Positions 47,645 through 59,667 of a DNA stretch of 64,000 nucleotides are shown piece by piece; position 1 is the stretch's first letter, and each line of letters opens with the position of its first letter. The notes beneath the pieces are model-generated. The model worked only from the letters and a program-made list of their open reading frames with translations, was not told the origin of the DNA and made no database searches. The position numbers were made by a program, and so were the translations under genes. This DNA comes from Ailanthus altissimus (lineage: Eukaryota; Streptophyta; Magnoliopsida; Sapindales; Simaroubaceae), in assembly GCA_946807835.1 (NCBI GenBank), contig OX327683.1, positions 17,303,001 to 17,367,000 on the forward strand, in the 5' to 3' direction.

Positions 47645-50600
47645 CATTGAAGTTGATGCTTACGTGCCATTCCAATACTTATGAATAGTAAATTATTTAA
47701 TATTTATATAGTAAACATTTTATATAATCATTAATATAAAATAAATATATGGTACAATACTTGTTACGTTACAAGTATTGTATGATCTAAAGAAGTTTAG
47801 ACCAGTGTTAAGAATTAACAGAGCTGAGAATTATATATGCTAACAGTTAACACTACTAAGAATTAGCAGGTTATAAGAGTCAGCCAGATCTAAAAGATTA
47901 GATCATTGTCGGTAATGGGACAAAGACCTAAAGGTATACCATATTGGGTGTTGTTTAATTCTAGGCTGCTTGTATGTGAGGTGTATTCATCATACAACAA
48001 ACATACACATCTCATACATATATGTGCACAGCGGAAGATAAAAACAATACAATGAACACATTTAATACATATTTATCAAATGAAAACAGAGATTGAGAAA
48101 TATAACCTATGAAGCCTTTGGATTAATTTGCTTGAAGTCTACCATGAAATGAATCTTTGATCAATCCTAACAATCAATAAGGGTGTGTTTGATTATCTAG
48201 AATAACAGTATGTTAATCCAGCATTTAGTTTAATTCTTAAACTTAATTCAAAGTTAAACTCTTTTAACTTAATTAAATTTGTTTTTACTTTTATTCAACT
48301 CTTGAACAAATTAAAACAAATCTATTTTTAGTTATTACAATTAGTAACCATTTATTTATTTGTTTTATTTTTCTAACACTTAAAATACAAAACAAAAAAT
48401 TTCAATTTCTCAAATTAAAATGGCTACCATAATTGCAAAATCTAAAAAACATAAAACATAAAACTTATGAATTTTGAATTTCATTTCTCTTTATATACTA
48501 ATGCATAAATTTCAAACTAATTTGAATATTATTTGCATTTAATTTAACTTAACCTAACCTTAGTTAACATTTAACCTTAGTTAAGTTACTTTAACTTAAC
48601 CCTTAAGTTAATAAATATTTAAATATTCTAACTATAGTTAACTAATTTAACCATGGTTAACTTTTACTTAACTATTAAGTAAAGTTAACTAACTTAACCA
48701 TATGGTTAACCTTTAACCATAGTCAAGTTAAATCATTTATTTAACAATTAAATAAATAAATATTTATTTTTATTATTTAATAATTAAATAATCATAAAGT
48801 AAAATTACTTTTATATCCTTACTAGGTTACCAAGTTAACCTAAAGTGGGTCCCACTATTTAATCATATACTTTAGTTACTTAGCCTTAGTAATTTGCTGA
48901 ATTATACTGTATTGAACAATTCAATACGGTATCCTGCCCAAGTGCTCAAAGAGTACATTTCATATTGAGACTCTCTACGTCTACACCCGATTTGTTAAAT
49001 GGAACTATTTTATTAATCCGTAATCGATGCCCCACACACGTGTTATGAATATTACAAATCAGTATGTTAGACCATACAAGTTGAGGTCATAACGTATACG
49101 TATAATCATTCCATCATTTATACCCTGAATGTGTGAGGATATAGATCAGCACTGTCAAATCTCCATTTGCTCATCCATAAACTTATCTCCAAATTTGTAT
49201 CTCGATAAACAATATATGCAAACACTTTTGCTATATTATTTAACCCTGTGGAAAACTCTTTTCTTGAGTTTATGTTCGTGGCCACAAGACTTTATGAAAT
49301 ACAATCTCGAAGCTTCGAATATACAACTTACCTACGTAAGCTGACGGATCTCGTATCTACGCATACCGGACTCTATGAGTATCGGACCATACCCAGCGAC
49401 ACATAGCGGTTAGACCATGAAAGGTCTCTGATATATGTGAAACCAAAGCATGATGGATCACTCACAAGATACAGTGGCGCTCAGGTCAAAGGACTACGAA
49501 TACTACTCAACTCGAGAGGACCTTCCTTTGACGGCTTCATAGGATATCTATTGGGGTCTTCGTGAGTTTGTTCAGTATCCAGTCCTGACTGGATACTCGC
49601 ATGCCTATACAAGCTCTAAGCTCATGATCAGCTAAGAACAACCATCTGAACTAGTCAGATATAGACATACACTAATCTATATAAAGTGTTCACCAATAGA
49701 CCCATATTGGTGATCATAGACCGGGAACATTGTGTTTGAGACATACTTACATAATGATATTTCTTAGCACCTATTGTAACTCTTTGCAACTATATCATTA
49801 CAAGTATACTCTTAGGTCTTTGTCCCATTATAGACAAGGTTCTAACTCTTTAGACCTCGCTGACTCTTATAACTTGTTAACTCTTAACAATGCTAACTCT
49901 TAATATTTATAACTCTCAGGTTTATTAACTATTAGTTCTGGTCTAAATTCCTTTAGACCAAATCTGAGCTCTTTCAGATCAAACAGTGTTTGTAATGTTA
50001 CAAGATTATACCATATAAATATGATATTAACAATTTTTATTCGAAATATTTATTGTATAAATATTAACAATTAATATTCATACAATATGGAATGGCACAT
50101 AAGCATCAGCTCCAACATACCAGTAATGACATGGTTGCAATAGGTGCTAGGAGATATAATTATACAATTATATACTCAAACATAATGTCCTTAATCTGCT
50201 TTCACCGATGCAGGTTTGTCGGTTGATCTTTTTTTTTTTATAAAGATAGGTGTATGCTATATCTATATGTTATAGATGGTTATGTTTAGCTGACCATGGA
50301 CTTACTGGAAGCTCGTATATATATACGGGTATTCAGCCAGGACTGAATACTAAACAAACTCACGAGAACGCTAATAGACATCCTATGAAGCCTTCAATGG
50401 TAAGTCTTTTAGAGTTGAGTAGTATACGTGATCCCTTTGACCTGAGCGCCATAGTGGGCTTGTAAGTGATCCACCATACTTTGGTTACATACATGTCACA
50501 AACCTTTCATGGTGTGACCGCTGGGTGTCACTGGGTATAGTCCGATGCTTATAGAGTCCGGTGTGTATATATATGGGATTCGCCAGCTCTCATAGAGGAG

Positions 50601-52416
50601 TAGTATATCTAAATGCTCCGAGATTGTATTTCAGTAAATCTCGTGGCCACGAATAATAACCCGAGAAATGTGTTTCCCAAAGGATTGAACAATATAACAA
50701 AGGTATTTGCATATATTGTTCTTGAAAATACAAATCTAGAGATAAGTTCATGGATTGACATACAGAGATTTAACGGTGTTGATCTATATCCTCGCACATC
50801 CAGGATATAGATGATGAAAGGATTATACGTATGCATTGTGACCTTAGCTTGTATGGTCTAACGTACTGATTTGTAATATTGGTGACGTGTGCGTAGGACA
50901 TTGATCACAGACTTATAGAATAGTTTCATTTGACAAATTGGGCGTGGACCTAGAGAGTTTCGCAATATAAAGTATACTCATTGTGTATTGAGGCAGCGTA
51001 CTAGATTGAATTGTTCAATCTAGTAATTTTCAGTAGAATCAAATATTTGTTTCAAGAACTCTCGGATTATACTTGTGTCAGTACTTAAGTTTTAAGTACA
51101 ATAATTAGTTAATAATTATTATTGACTAATTAAATAATGACACGTAGCGCATAGGCAGCCTTTTGTTAAAATTGACTCAAGTATTGGGTATAGTGAGACC
51201 CATGTTAAGTTAATTAAAGCCTTAAGGGTTATTCCTCTAAATAGATTATTTAAGTGTTAAATAATCTAAATATTTGTTATCACTTAAGAGTTAAGTGATT
51301 AGTTAATTTGACTAGAGTTAATTGTTGGCTCATGGTTAAATTAATAAAGTAAATATATTATTGAAAACTTAATTGCTAAATAAAATAAGATTTTATTGAG
51401 TAATTAATTAAGTTAAAGTAAATGTTGTTTAAAAGGGAAATTAAATAAAACTTTTAGGACTTGAATAAAATTTTTCTTATCAAAGACAAGTGTTGGCCGT
51501 CCATCATCTTTTATTCAATTGTTAGACACATGTTTGGTTTATTTGATAAGTCAAATTCATTTAATAATAACATGTTAATCAAAAGCTTACATATTTCATA
51601 TATATATATATATATATATTCATTTGATTAATATTAAATGGGAGAGGTGGCCAACCATGAGGTGTGGTCGTTGCAATTAAAATTATTTTGTCTTTGAAAC
51701 AAGAATAAGAGTAAAAATAGTTTTGTTAATCCTCTCTCTTTTCAAAAAAGAATTAAGGAGGAGAGATGAGACTTCAAGTGTGGCCTTTGCATGGTGAAAA
51801 GAATGAAGATGGAAAAATGTTTTCATTTCAAACCAACAAGATGACCAGCAATTTTTGAAGGTAAGAAGAATTGTTTTTGTTTTAAGTGTTAAAACAAGAA
51901 AATTTTGATAGCAAAAGTTGTTTTGCTATTTACCTTCTTCTCTTAAACAAAAGGCCATTATTGTTGCATTTGAGTTATTTGTTTTGATGAATTTAAGTGT
52001 TGAATACATCAAGAACATAATGAAAATAATCTAAGTGTTAGGCTATCAGGATTAAGAATTAATCTCACAGTTTAAGTGTTAAACCAATGCTGAAAAAATA
52101 TAGACTTCTATTCTAGCGACTCAAATCCACCACGTTGGGTTCTAGAACTACTAACGGGTTGACTTTATATGGTACTCCAGTTATAAATTTGTTTCAAAGG
52201 TTTGACAGGTGATATTTTCAATCATTAGTATTTAATTTGATTAATATGTTTTATATTTTGTTTATTAGCATAATGAATAAAATTTATCGTGTTCATTTTA
52301 AGAAATTAAATTTTCAGCTTCCGTTGCGTTTATGATCTGTATATGTATGTATTAGATGCGTATGTATATGAATTTTAAAATGGACACTTATACCACATGC
52401 ACACACGTAACCAATT
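47645..52416 (-). mobile_element. Family A LTR, minus orientation, interrupted by a second family A LTR
   Basis: The segments 47645-47941 and 50118-52416 together form one minus-oriented family A LTR. The junction …caaagacctaaaggtatacc at 47940 continues at 50122 with gtaatgacatggttgcaata, the order seen in an uninterrupted copy. The left terminus is mutated (attgaagttgatgc against TGTTGGAGCTGATGC). It truncates the copia pol at 47645. An (AT)n microsatellite lies at about 51597-51619. I did not find its target duplication. Confidence 0.7.
47942..50117 (+). mobile_element. Family A solo LTR nested inside the opposite-strand family A LTR
   Basis: The 2176-bp block starts TATTGG (mutated from TGTTGG) and ends TCCAACA. 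It is flanked by a perfect 5-bp target duplication tacca at 47937-47941 and 50118-50122. It matches 2770-5184 in the same orientation over its whole length. Because the host LTR is inverted, the result is a pair of inverted repeats of about 2 kb meeting at about 50120. Confidence 0.85.
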
Positions 52417-52779
52417 AAGTTATTCTTAAGTTTTTATTTATGTATGAGATTAAAAATTTATTAACATATTGTTCTCAACTATACTATTTAAGAAAGGGGA
52501 CATTGATAAACCGTTGATCAGTGGTGATTGATCATTTGTTGAATGTCATTGATCAAAGTTGACCGATGGTCGTTGATTGACATTGACTGGCGTTGATTGA
52601 CCATTGATCAGCATTGACTGAGGTTGACCAAAATTTTTATGTTTGCCATTTTTATCGTTAACTTTAATAAATTTTGTTATTTGACATAGTATAAACGAGA
52701 ATTTTAAAAATATAAGGGTTTGAATGTTCCTTTTCTTAAACTTAAGTGTCCAGATGTTCTTTTTCATTTATTTATTTTA
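52417..52779. repeat. TTGA-rich minisatellite-like stretch
   Basis: At 52500-52630 degenerate units built on gttgattgaccattgatcag repeat in series. TTGAC occurs six times between 52559 and 52629. It lies between the family A LTR and the gag fragment; its origin is unknown. Confidence 0.65.
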
Positions 52780-54273
52780 CAATCAGCTGACAAAGAAACC
52801 ATTGGAAACTGACTCAAGTATGTAACAAGATTTTCAAATGAAACAATAGAATCAAAGTTTGAGAGGGTGATGAGCTGATATAGTCTATCCTTAGTAATGT
52901 CCCTGAGAAGTATTCTCTCCTTCATATCCTTAACAGGCATAAGGTTTTTGTAAACTCAACTGTTAGATTGTTTCAATGGCAAGTTTAGATATATTGATAG
53001 GTTTTTAGTCAGGCTAGGTACATGCAACACATTTTTGATAATCAGATTAAAGGAATTTTATGTTTGCAAACAGCGGTCACCAATATGCAAAGTATTCAGT
53101 TTATTTCAATTGCCAACAATAATACTTTCCTTACATCTATACTCATTGGTAGTAGACATGTTGCTGAGACTATTGGTTACATGGTTAGTAGCTCAACTAT
53201 CCATGTACCAGTTCATATCTCCATTTGCTTCTAGTTTTGGTTGTACCATAAATGCTGTTGGCTGAGTTTGAGTAATTTCTTGTGCCATAGCTTGCATCTT
53301 CTGTAGAAAGGGCTCAAAATCTTCCTAGAACCCGTGCCAACATTTCAAGGCTCCATGTCCTGATTTGAGACAAATTTGACAAATCACTTGAAAATGTTCT
53401 TCCCTTGATTACCGTAATACTACTTCTTCCTTTGCCTTTAAAATTTCCCTGAACATTTTGAGAGCTTTGGTTTGTTCCACCAACATAACCTTTACTATTA
53501 GTAAAGCCGGTTCTACTATCAAAACCTCCTCTAAACTTGTTCTTACTTCCAGTATTCATCACATTAGTAGACAAGTGATTATTTGTGCTGATATTTGATA
53601 ACTCTATTCTGCCTTCTTGATTGAGTAGAATTGAATATATCTTTCTCATAGTAATTTCATCAGATTTGACAGAGACAAACAAGGCTACTGGATCATATTT
53701 AGATCCAAGGCCTGCTAACAAATAGGAGATTATATCTTAATTAGATAATGGTTTTTCAGCTATAGCAAGGCTGTTTGCAATGTTCTTCACCTTCATGTAA
53801 TACTCATTCATACTTCATTTTTCCTTCCTTATAGTTTCAAGTTGAGAACTAAGTTGTGTTGGTCTTGCCAGAGATTGGCTGTCAAACATCTGTTCAAGAT
53901 GTTTCTAGATGTCACCAGAAGTCTTGCATTCAACTACAGATGCAGTCATGAAGGAGAATAGCCAACTCATCAACAAAGAATCTTGTCTTCTCCAAAACTG
54001 TTATTGTGATTTCATCACTAATGCTGCATCTGGATGTTCATTAGAAGTGAAAATAAACTTGTTTGGACATGATCTTTCCCCTGTCAGCAAGTCTTCCGAA
54101 TCATTGCCTCTTGCCCAAGCCAACAGTTGTGATTTCCAAAGGAGAAAATTATTGCAATCGAGTTTTACTGGATTGGAGAAAGTAAAACTGTTGACTTGAT
54201 TAATTGATAACGAATTCATTTGAGTGTTTAAATTGGATTTTTGTGACTGATTTGTGTTTGAAGAGCTTGTCAT
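52780..54273 (-). mobile_element. Copia gag/protease fragment, minus strand (second copia element)
   Basis: Gag starts at the ATG whose complement is 54271-54273 (MTSSSNTNQSQ…) with FSNPVKLDCNNFLLWKSQLL, typical of the copia gag (UBN2-type). A later segment reads MLAGLGSKYDPVALFV (53721 leftward) and a glycine/asparagine-rich stretch. At about 53270-53150 (minus) NWYMDS*ATNHVTNSLS is the protease active-site region with a stop in place of Gly. The element breaks off near 52780. Its gag is not from the same element as the pol at 45156-47644, because the two flanking LTRs differ. Confidence 0.8.
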
Positions 54274-54285
54274 GGCTCTGATACC
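54274..54285 (-). promoter_or_regulatory. Primer binding site, initiator tRNA-Met type
   Basis: On the minus strand GGTATCAGAGCC lies between the LTR and the gag ATG, the standard copia primer binding site. Confidence 0.85.
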
Positions 54286-54289
54286 CAGA

Positions 54290-54754
54290 TAGAAAACCTA
54301 GGTGTTCAAGGATCTGCTGCTGAAAGCTTCATGTACAAGCACTTTCCATAACACTATTGCAGGAAAAATGAAGAGAAAAACGAGAGAAAGTAATCTTGGC
54401 TTTCATTAAACTTTTCAACCACAGCAATGAATTACGAAAGATCTCAATTTATAAGCCTTAGAAGATTCTGGAAATAGAGAAAAATACACATGTAAAAGTT
54501 TTGTTACTTTTGGCGGAAAACTTATAATAAACTTCTTAATCTTCTATAACAAACTTGGACTGATCTGACTACATCCTGAGCTGACTTTATACACTCGTTC
54601 CATCCTCATCATCAACACCGGCTGCTATCTGGTCCACATCAGCTGCCACGTGTTACTGAGCTCGCAGTGACAGATTCTGCATTTGCTCGTGCTGAATTCC
54701 TCTGTTCTACCTTGCTGGAAAGGCTTTGTTGCAGTTGCAGATCTAACTCTTTCA
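54290..54754 (-). mobile_element. 5' LTR of the second copia element, minus strand
   Basis: It runs (minus strand) from TGAAAGAGTTAGATCTGC at 54754 to the PBS. It contains a TATA-like gtgtataaag. The right boundary is supported by the segmental duplication: the sequence to its right (cttgtccagttctgatca, from 54755) continues in the paralogous copy at 41895 while the LTR does not. Confidence 0.7.
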
Positions 54755-55600
54755 CTTGTCCAGTTCTGATCATTTTGGTTACCCCGATCTGTGGGCAATT
54801 GGCAAAGCCGACATGATATTGAAAGTTTAGTCATTTAATTTTATAATTATTTAATTAATTTATTTAACGTCAAATTGATAATTTTGAACTTAGAACGTTA
54901 ACATGGAGTGCAGGAGTAACATTAACTGCATTATTTTCATATTGTAAATAATGTGTCATGCTGATTTCAAAAAAAAAAATATATATATAATGTGTCATGT
55001 AATATCATCGACCAACATACCCCGATTGTTTTTAAATTTTGTACGTAAAAGTTACACACTTTTACTACTAAATCCTAACCAATACACCCCAAATCGCCTA
55101 TCATGAGTTCTACCTGAACTTAACAAATGTTGATACCAAAATTAATATGATTTTTACTATGAGTTACCATGAGTTACCATGAATGAATAATCTATTTAGA
55201 ACTGTTGAGTTGATATTTGGTAAATATTCAGTAGCTTTACTTTCAAAATTAAGTTAAGATGTTTTTTACTCCACAATTATGCAACAAAAATTTTATATAA
55301 AAATAACATTAAAAGATTATGTTCACTTACTTCAAAAGTTATATCTGATAATACTCAATTACTTTCAATTGAAAAATAGTGCTTCAGTTGTATTTTAAAC
55401 AAAACCAAACTCTTTGTAGAGAGAATTAACTTATTATATAAATAAAAAATGACGTTCGTATTATGTTAAAATACAACCACTGGCATAAGATAAACATCAA
55501 TTGATAAAAAGACCAAAAACATATTTTTTATTTTTACGCAGGGTAAAATTTCAAACGCCCAGCCCACTCTCAAAGTAAATATTGGGCTCTCTCAAACCAA
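54755..55600. repeat. Segmental duplication, copy 2 (upstream flank of a lost DUF674 paralogue)
   Basis: Collinear with 41895-42845, the flank upstream of the intact DUF674 gene. The downstream gene is absent here; unrelated DNA and then the family B array follow. Confidence 0.85.
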
Positions 55601-56071
55601 CAAACACCTAAAAACACTAAACGGAATTTTATAGACCGCTGATCAACCACCTCATTTTTATTGAAAAATAGTTAGCAAGTTTATGAATTTTTCCAATTAA
55701 TGATCATATATATTGTGATAATGTATAAGTGAGTAGATATTGTGAAAAATGGTTAGATTTTATTTTTTAAAAAATAAATGAAAAAATTGCTTAAAAGGTC
55801 AAAAATTGAGTGAAATCACCGTTTTTGTCTGCCATATGTGACGGCGTGCTTTCGTGTCGTCACGTGTTATCACCTATTTTATTTTTTTGAAAAAATTAAT
55901 TTGACAATAAATAAATTTTAGTTGTTAATTAAATCAATGAAAGAATGAACTAACTAATAAAATAATAAATAAATAAATATTAGGTTATTAATATATTTAT
56001 TTGTTATCTTAATAATTTATTTTTTTGTTTAATTTTAATAAAATAATTAATAAATTTAAGTGTTTAATATA
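55601..56071. other. AT-rich spacer, nothing recognised
   Basis: No gene, RNA or transposon terminus seen. It contains a small GC-richer word (gacggcgtgctttcgtgtcgtcacgtg, shortened here to its GACGGCGTGC and CACGTG cores) near 55840-55865. Confidence 0.35.
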
Positions 56072-56185
56072 ATGCTAGGTAACATGACCCATCGACCTAT
56101 GGACTTTGTAAAACAAGTTGTATAAGTCATTGGGAGGCAAGAATAGATTAAAACTTTGAATCCGATTAAGATTTTAATTAGTTAA

Positions 56186-57289
56186 TAGGAAAAGGATTGT
56201 TGGACCCTCTTAGTTTATCTTAAGTGTTTAAGCACTCTCTAATTTTAAAACTACTTGAAAGACCCTGTTCATTAATGTTTACCGTTTCTTTTGATAGACA
56301 AATGGGTAAAATGGTACTTAACCCTATTCTTTTTTCTGTTTTCTATCCCTTTCTTCTTCATCATCTTCTTTTTACTTTTTTCTTTTCTTCAACACGGATC
56401 TTCTTCATTGTTTTTTCAAAAACAAATAGGGGGAAGAAGAAGAAAATTATAGTGGGATTTTTTTTTTAGGAAAAAAATAATTCAAAGTGAATTTGATGTT
56501 TGTTGGAGAATATGTAAAATTGAATTCTAATTTGGGGGAAGGGCTGGATTGAATTTTAGGTTTTTATTTTTTATTTTTTAAAATAATACTTGAATTTGAT
56601 GAGTTTAGAATTGATAACCCATTTGAGAATTATTACTGAATTTAATTGATTTGGTGAAAGAAGAAGAAGAAGGAGAAGAAAAAGAAGAAGAAATTGATTT
56701 CATGAAAGAAGAAGAAGTTCATTTGTTTGGTGGAGCATTGGTAGCCGTTAGATGAGAAGAAAACGAGGAGGATCAAAAAGAAGAAAATGAGGCAAGGGAA
56801 GATTGCAAATAGTAGTTGTTGGAATACCGATTTGATTAATGGGTTGTGGATTGTTGTTTGGCTTCTTAGAAAACTTAAGAAAGAAGGGGAAAACTTGTTG
56901 GAATAATTAAGTTATAATTAATTGTTAATTAATTTTTTTTAGTTTTTAATGATGTTTATAAATTATAAGGAAAGAAGAAAATGTAATTTCTTCATTATTT
57001 TTTAGAAAAAAAAATGGAAAGAAGAAGAAAAAAATGGATTTTTTTCCATTAAAAAATATGGAAAGAAGAAGAAGAAAAAATGGAAAGAAGACGAAAGAAA
57101 GAATAAAGAAGAAGAAGAAGAAAAAATTGTGTCAAGAGCAAAATTGTAATTGTACATTTTTAAAAGATGTTTTTATCCAAACAAATGGTAGACACTAATG
57201 GAGGAGTCTTTCAAGTAATTTTGAAACTAGTTGAAGGAAAGAGGGTTAAGGCACTTAGGCTAAACTAATGAGGTCCAACATTCTTTTTC
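56186..57289. mobile_element. MULE-like TIR element in the array, copy 1
   Basis: The termini taggaaaaggattgttggac and gaaaaagaatgttggacc (reverse complement of the right end) are inverted, and matching extends through the cttaagtg/cactta and acttgaaagac words for about 90 bp. A perfect 9-bp target duplication attagttaa lies at 56177-56185 and 57290-57298, inside a family B LTR. The interior is GA/CT-rich with no transposase. A 9-bp duplication fits Mutator-like elements. Confidence 0.75.
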
Positions 57290-57620
57290 ATTAGTTAAAA
57301 TTTGTTCTTCACAAGAAAAGATTTTTTACAAGTGGATAAATCCCACTTAAATCTTTTCTCTTTGATTCTTGACTTTGAAATAGATTAATTCAAGTTTAGT
57401 TAAGCTCATAATTTGATGACAGTTTGGATTCATGCATTCACACTTTAATATTAATTAGGATTTGAACGCTATAAATATATATGAATGCTTGCTCATAATT
57501 CATTCATTCACTAATATATTAGCGAAAAGAGAAAGAAAAAGAATAAAAGAAAGAAAAGAAAAAAGAAAAAGGAAAAAAAAAAGAAATATGTCTAAATGCT
57601 TCACTTGGGGGAACATCTAT

Positions 57621-58304
57621 TGGGTTTATTATCTAGATAGCCTAAACTGTATAAAACCTAAGTTTTGAGAGGACTCAACAAAATTCAGATTTGACATGCT
57701 AGGTAACCCAACCCATTGACTTATAGACCTCACAAAACAAGCCGTGTAAGTCACGGGGAGGTAGGAGCATATTAAAACTTTGAATCACAGTTAGATTTCA
57801 ATTAGTTATTTATTGTTCTGCACAAAGAATAATTTTTCATAAGTGAATAAATCCCATTTAAATAACTTTCTTTGATTGATGACCCTAAAGTATATTAGAG
57901 TTCTTCAGTCATTCAAGTTTAGTTATGATCATAATTTGATGAGATTTGGATTCATGCATTCATACTTTAATACAAATTAGGGTTTGAGCACTATAAATAT
58001 ATACGAGTGTTTGCTCTTAATTTAATTATTTATTAATATATTCGATTCAATATTCAATCAATTCTATTCTCATACACATTGTTGATTATGCAATATTCAT
58101 ATTCATCATTTGTTCAGATAGAAATTATTATTATCATACGTGTTTTTGCAATACTCCCACACACAAACATCATATTCTCAGATAAAAACTAACTTGCGTG
58201 TCGGAGTATTTTTTTTTATAGGAGATGATACATTATTGCGAGTTCAAAGGGTAAGTAAGGATAAGATAATAACTTTCGTGGAGTTCCAATATTTGAAGCT
58301 TTCA
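57621..58304 (+). mobile_element. Family B LTR, complete copy
   Basis: Starts tgggtttattatctagatag, has a TATA-like ctataaatatatac near 57991, and ends before the PBS-like tggccctatttctagg. 684 bp. A GA-rich internal segment follows. Confidence 0.7.
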
Positions 58305-58615
58305 ATGGCCCTATTTCTAGGGAGTTTGAATGAAAATTAAAATTTTCAAGAACTAGTTACAAAAAGAGGAAGAAGAAGAAATGAAAAAAAAAAATAGAAA
58401 CAAGAATGGATGGATGCAACCACCATGCATGGACTGAATGCAATCATGATGCATGAAAAATTGAAATCAGAAAGGAAAAGAAAAGAAAGAGAGAAAAAGA
58501 AAGAAAATAGAAGAAAGAAAGAAAAAATATAAAAGAGAAAGGAAGAAAGAAATAAAAGGAAAGAAAAAGAAGAAAGAAAAAAAAAGAAAAAGAGGCGTAC
58601 GTGAATGCTTCACTT

Positions 58616-58660
58616 GTGGAGGAAGAGATGGTTGTCAACTATGGGGCATCGTGGTGATCA
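58616..58660 (+). pseudogene. Possible DUF674 shard inside the array
   Basis: ggaagagatggttgtcaact followed by ggggcatcgtggtgatca is nearly the same as 40606-40646, the EEMVVNF segment of DUF674 pseudogene 1. In other array units this place reads directly into the LTR start. It is too short to be sure; a shared element origin is the alternative. Confidence 0.4.
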
Positions 58661-58663
58661 CTT

Positions 58664-59133
58664 TCACTCAATGGTTAAAGCATTTAGGCTAAACTAAAGA
58701 AGTTCAACAATAATTTTTTATTAGTTAATTTTTGTTCTTTATAAGAAAGAATTTTTTACAAGTGGATATTCTCATTTAAATCTTTGTTCTTTGATTGATG
58801 ACCTTGAAATAGATTAATTCAGGTTTAGTTAATATCAAATAGGATTTGAGCATTATAAATATATTAGCAATTCAATATTCAATAAATTCTATTCTTATAC
58901 ACATTATTGATTAAGCAATAATCATATTTATCATTCACTAAGACAGAAAAGATTATTATCTTACTTATTTTTGCACCACTCTCACACACAAACACTATCT
59001 TTCTTTGATAAACACATACTTGAGTATTAGAGTATTTTTTTTTATAAAAAGACGGTATATTCTTATAAATTCGAGGAAAAAACAAAGACAAGACAGTAAT
59101 TTTTATGGAGTTCTAACATCTGGAGCTTTTAAA
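58664..59133 (+). mobile_element. Family B LTR fragment preceded by a MULE-like right end
   Basis: 58664-58716 (ggttaaagcatttaggctaa…attttttattagtt) matches only the right end of the element at 56186-57289 and is joined to the LTR at the same base. The LTR then runs to 59133, before a PBS-like tggccctgtttgtgga. Confidence 0.65.
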
Positions 59134-59667
59134 TGGCCCTGTTTGTGGAAAGTTTGAAAGAAAATTAAACTTTTCTAGAACTAGTTACAAAATAAGGAAG
59201 AAGAAGAAGTAAAAAAAATTAAGATTGAAAAAGAAAAAGAAAATAAGAATGGATGAATGAAATTGCCATTCATGGATTGAATGCAATCATGCTGTATGCA
59301 AATTTGAAATCGAGAAGGAAAAAAGAAAAGAAAGGGAGAAAAGAAATAAAAGAGAAAGAAAAGCAAAGAAAGAAAAAAGATAAAAAGCAGAAAGAAAGAA
59401 AGAAAAGAAAAAGTAAAAGTAAAAGCAAAAGAAACAGAAAAACAAAGAAGCATGTTTGAATGCTTCACTTGTGGGTAATATCTATTAGGTCTATTATCTA
59501 AATGACCGAAACCACTCGTGCAAAGCCTAGGTTTTGAGAGGACTTAGTAAGAATTAGATTTGGAATGCTAGGTAATTTAACCGGTCGATTTATAGACCTT
59601 ACAAACCAAGTCGTATAAGTCATGGAGAGGTGGGAATGACTTACAAAACAAGTCGTATAAGCCTAGG

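Noticed and set aside
44806..54754. A single full-length copia element running on the minus strand from gag (54273) to the LTR at 44806
   Set aside because: The LTR beside the gag (54290-54754) and the LTR beside the pol (44806-45155) are unrelated in sequence, so these are remnants of two elements.
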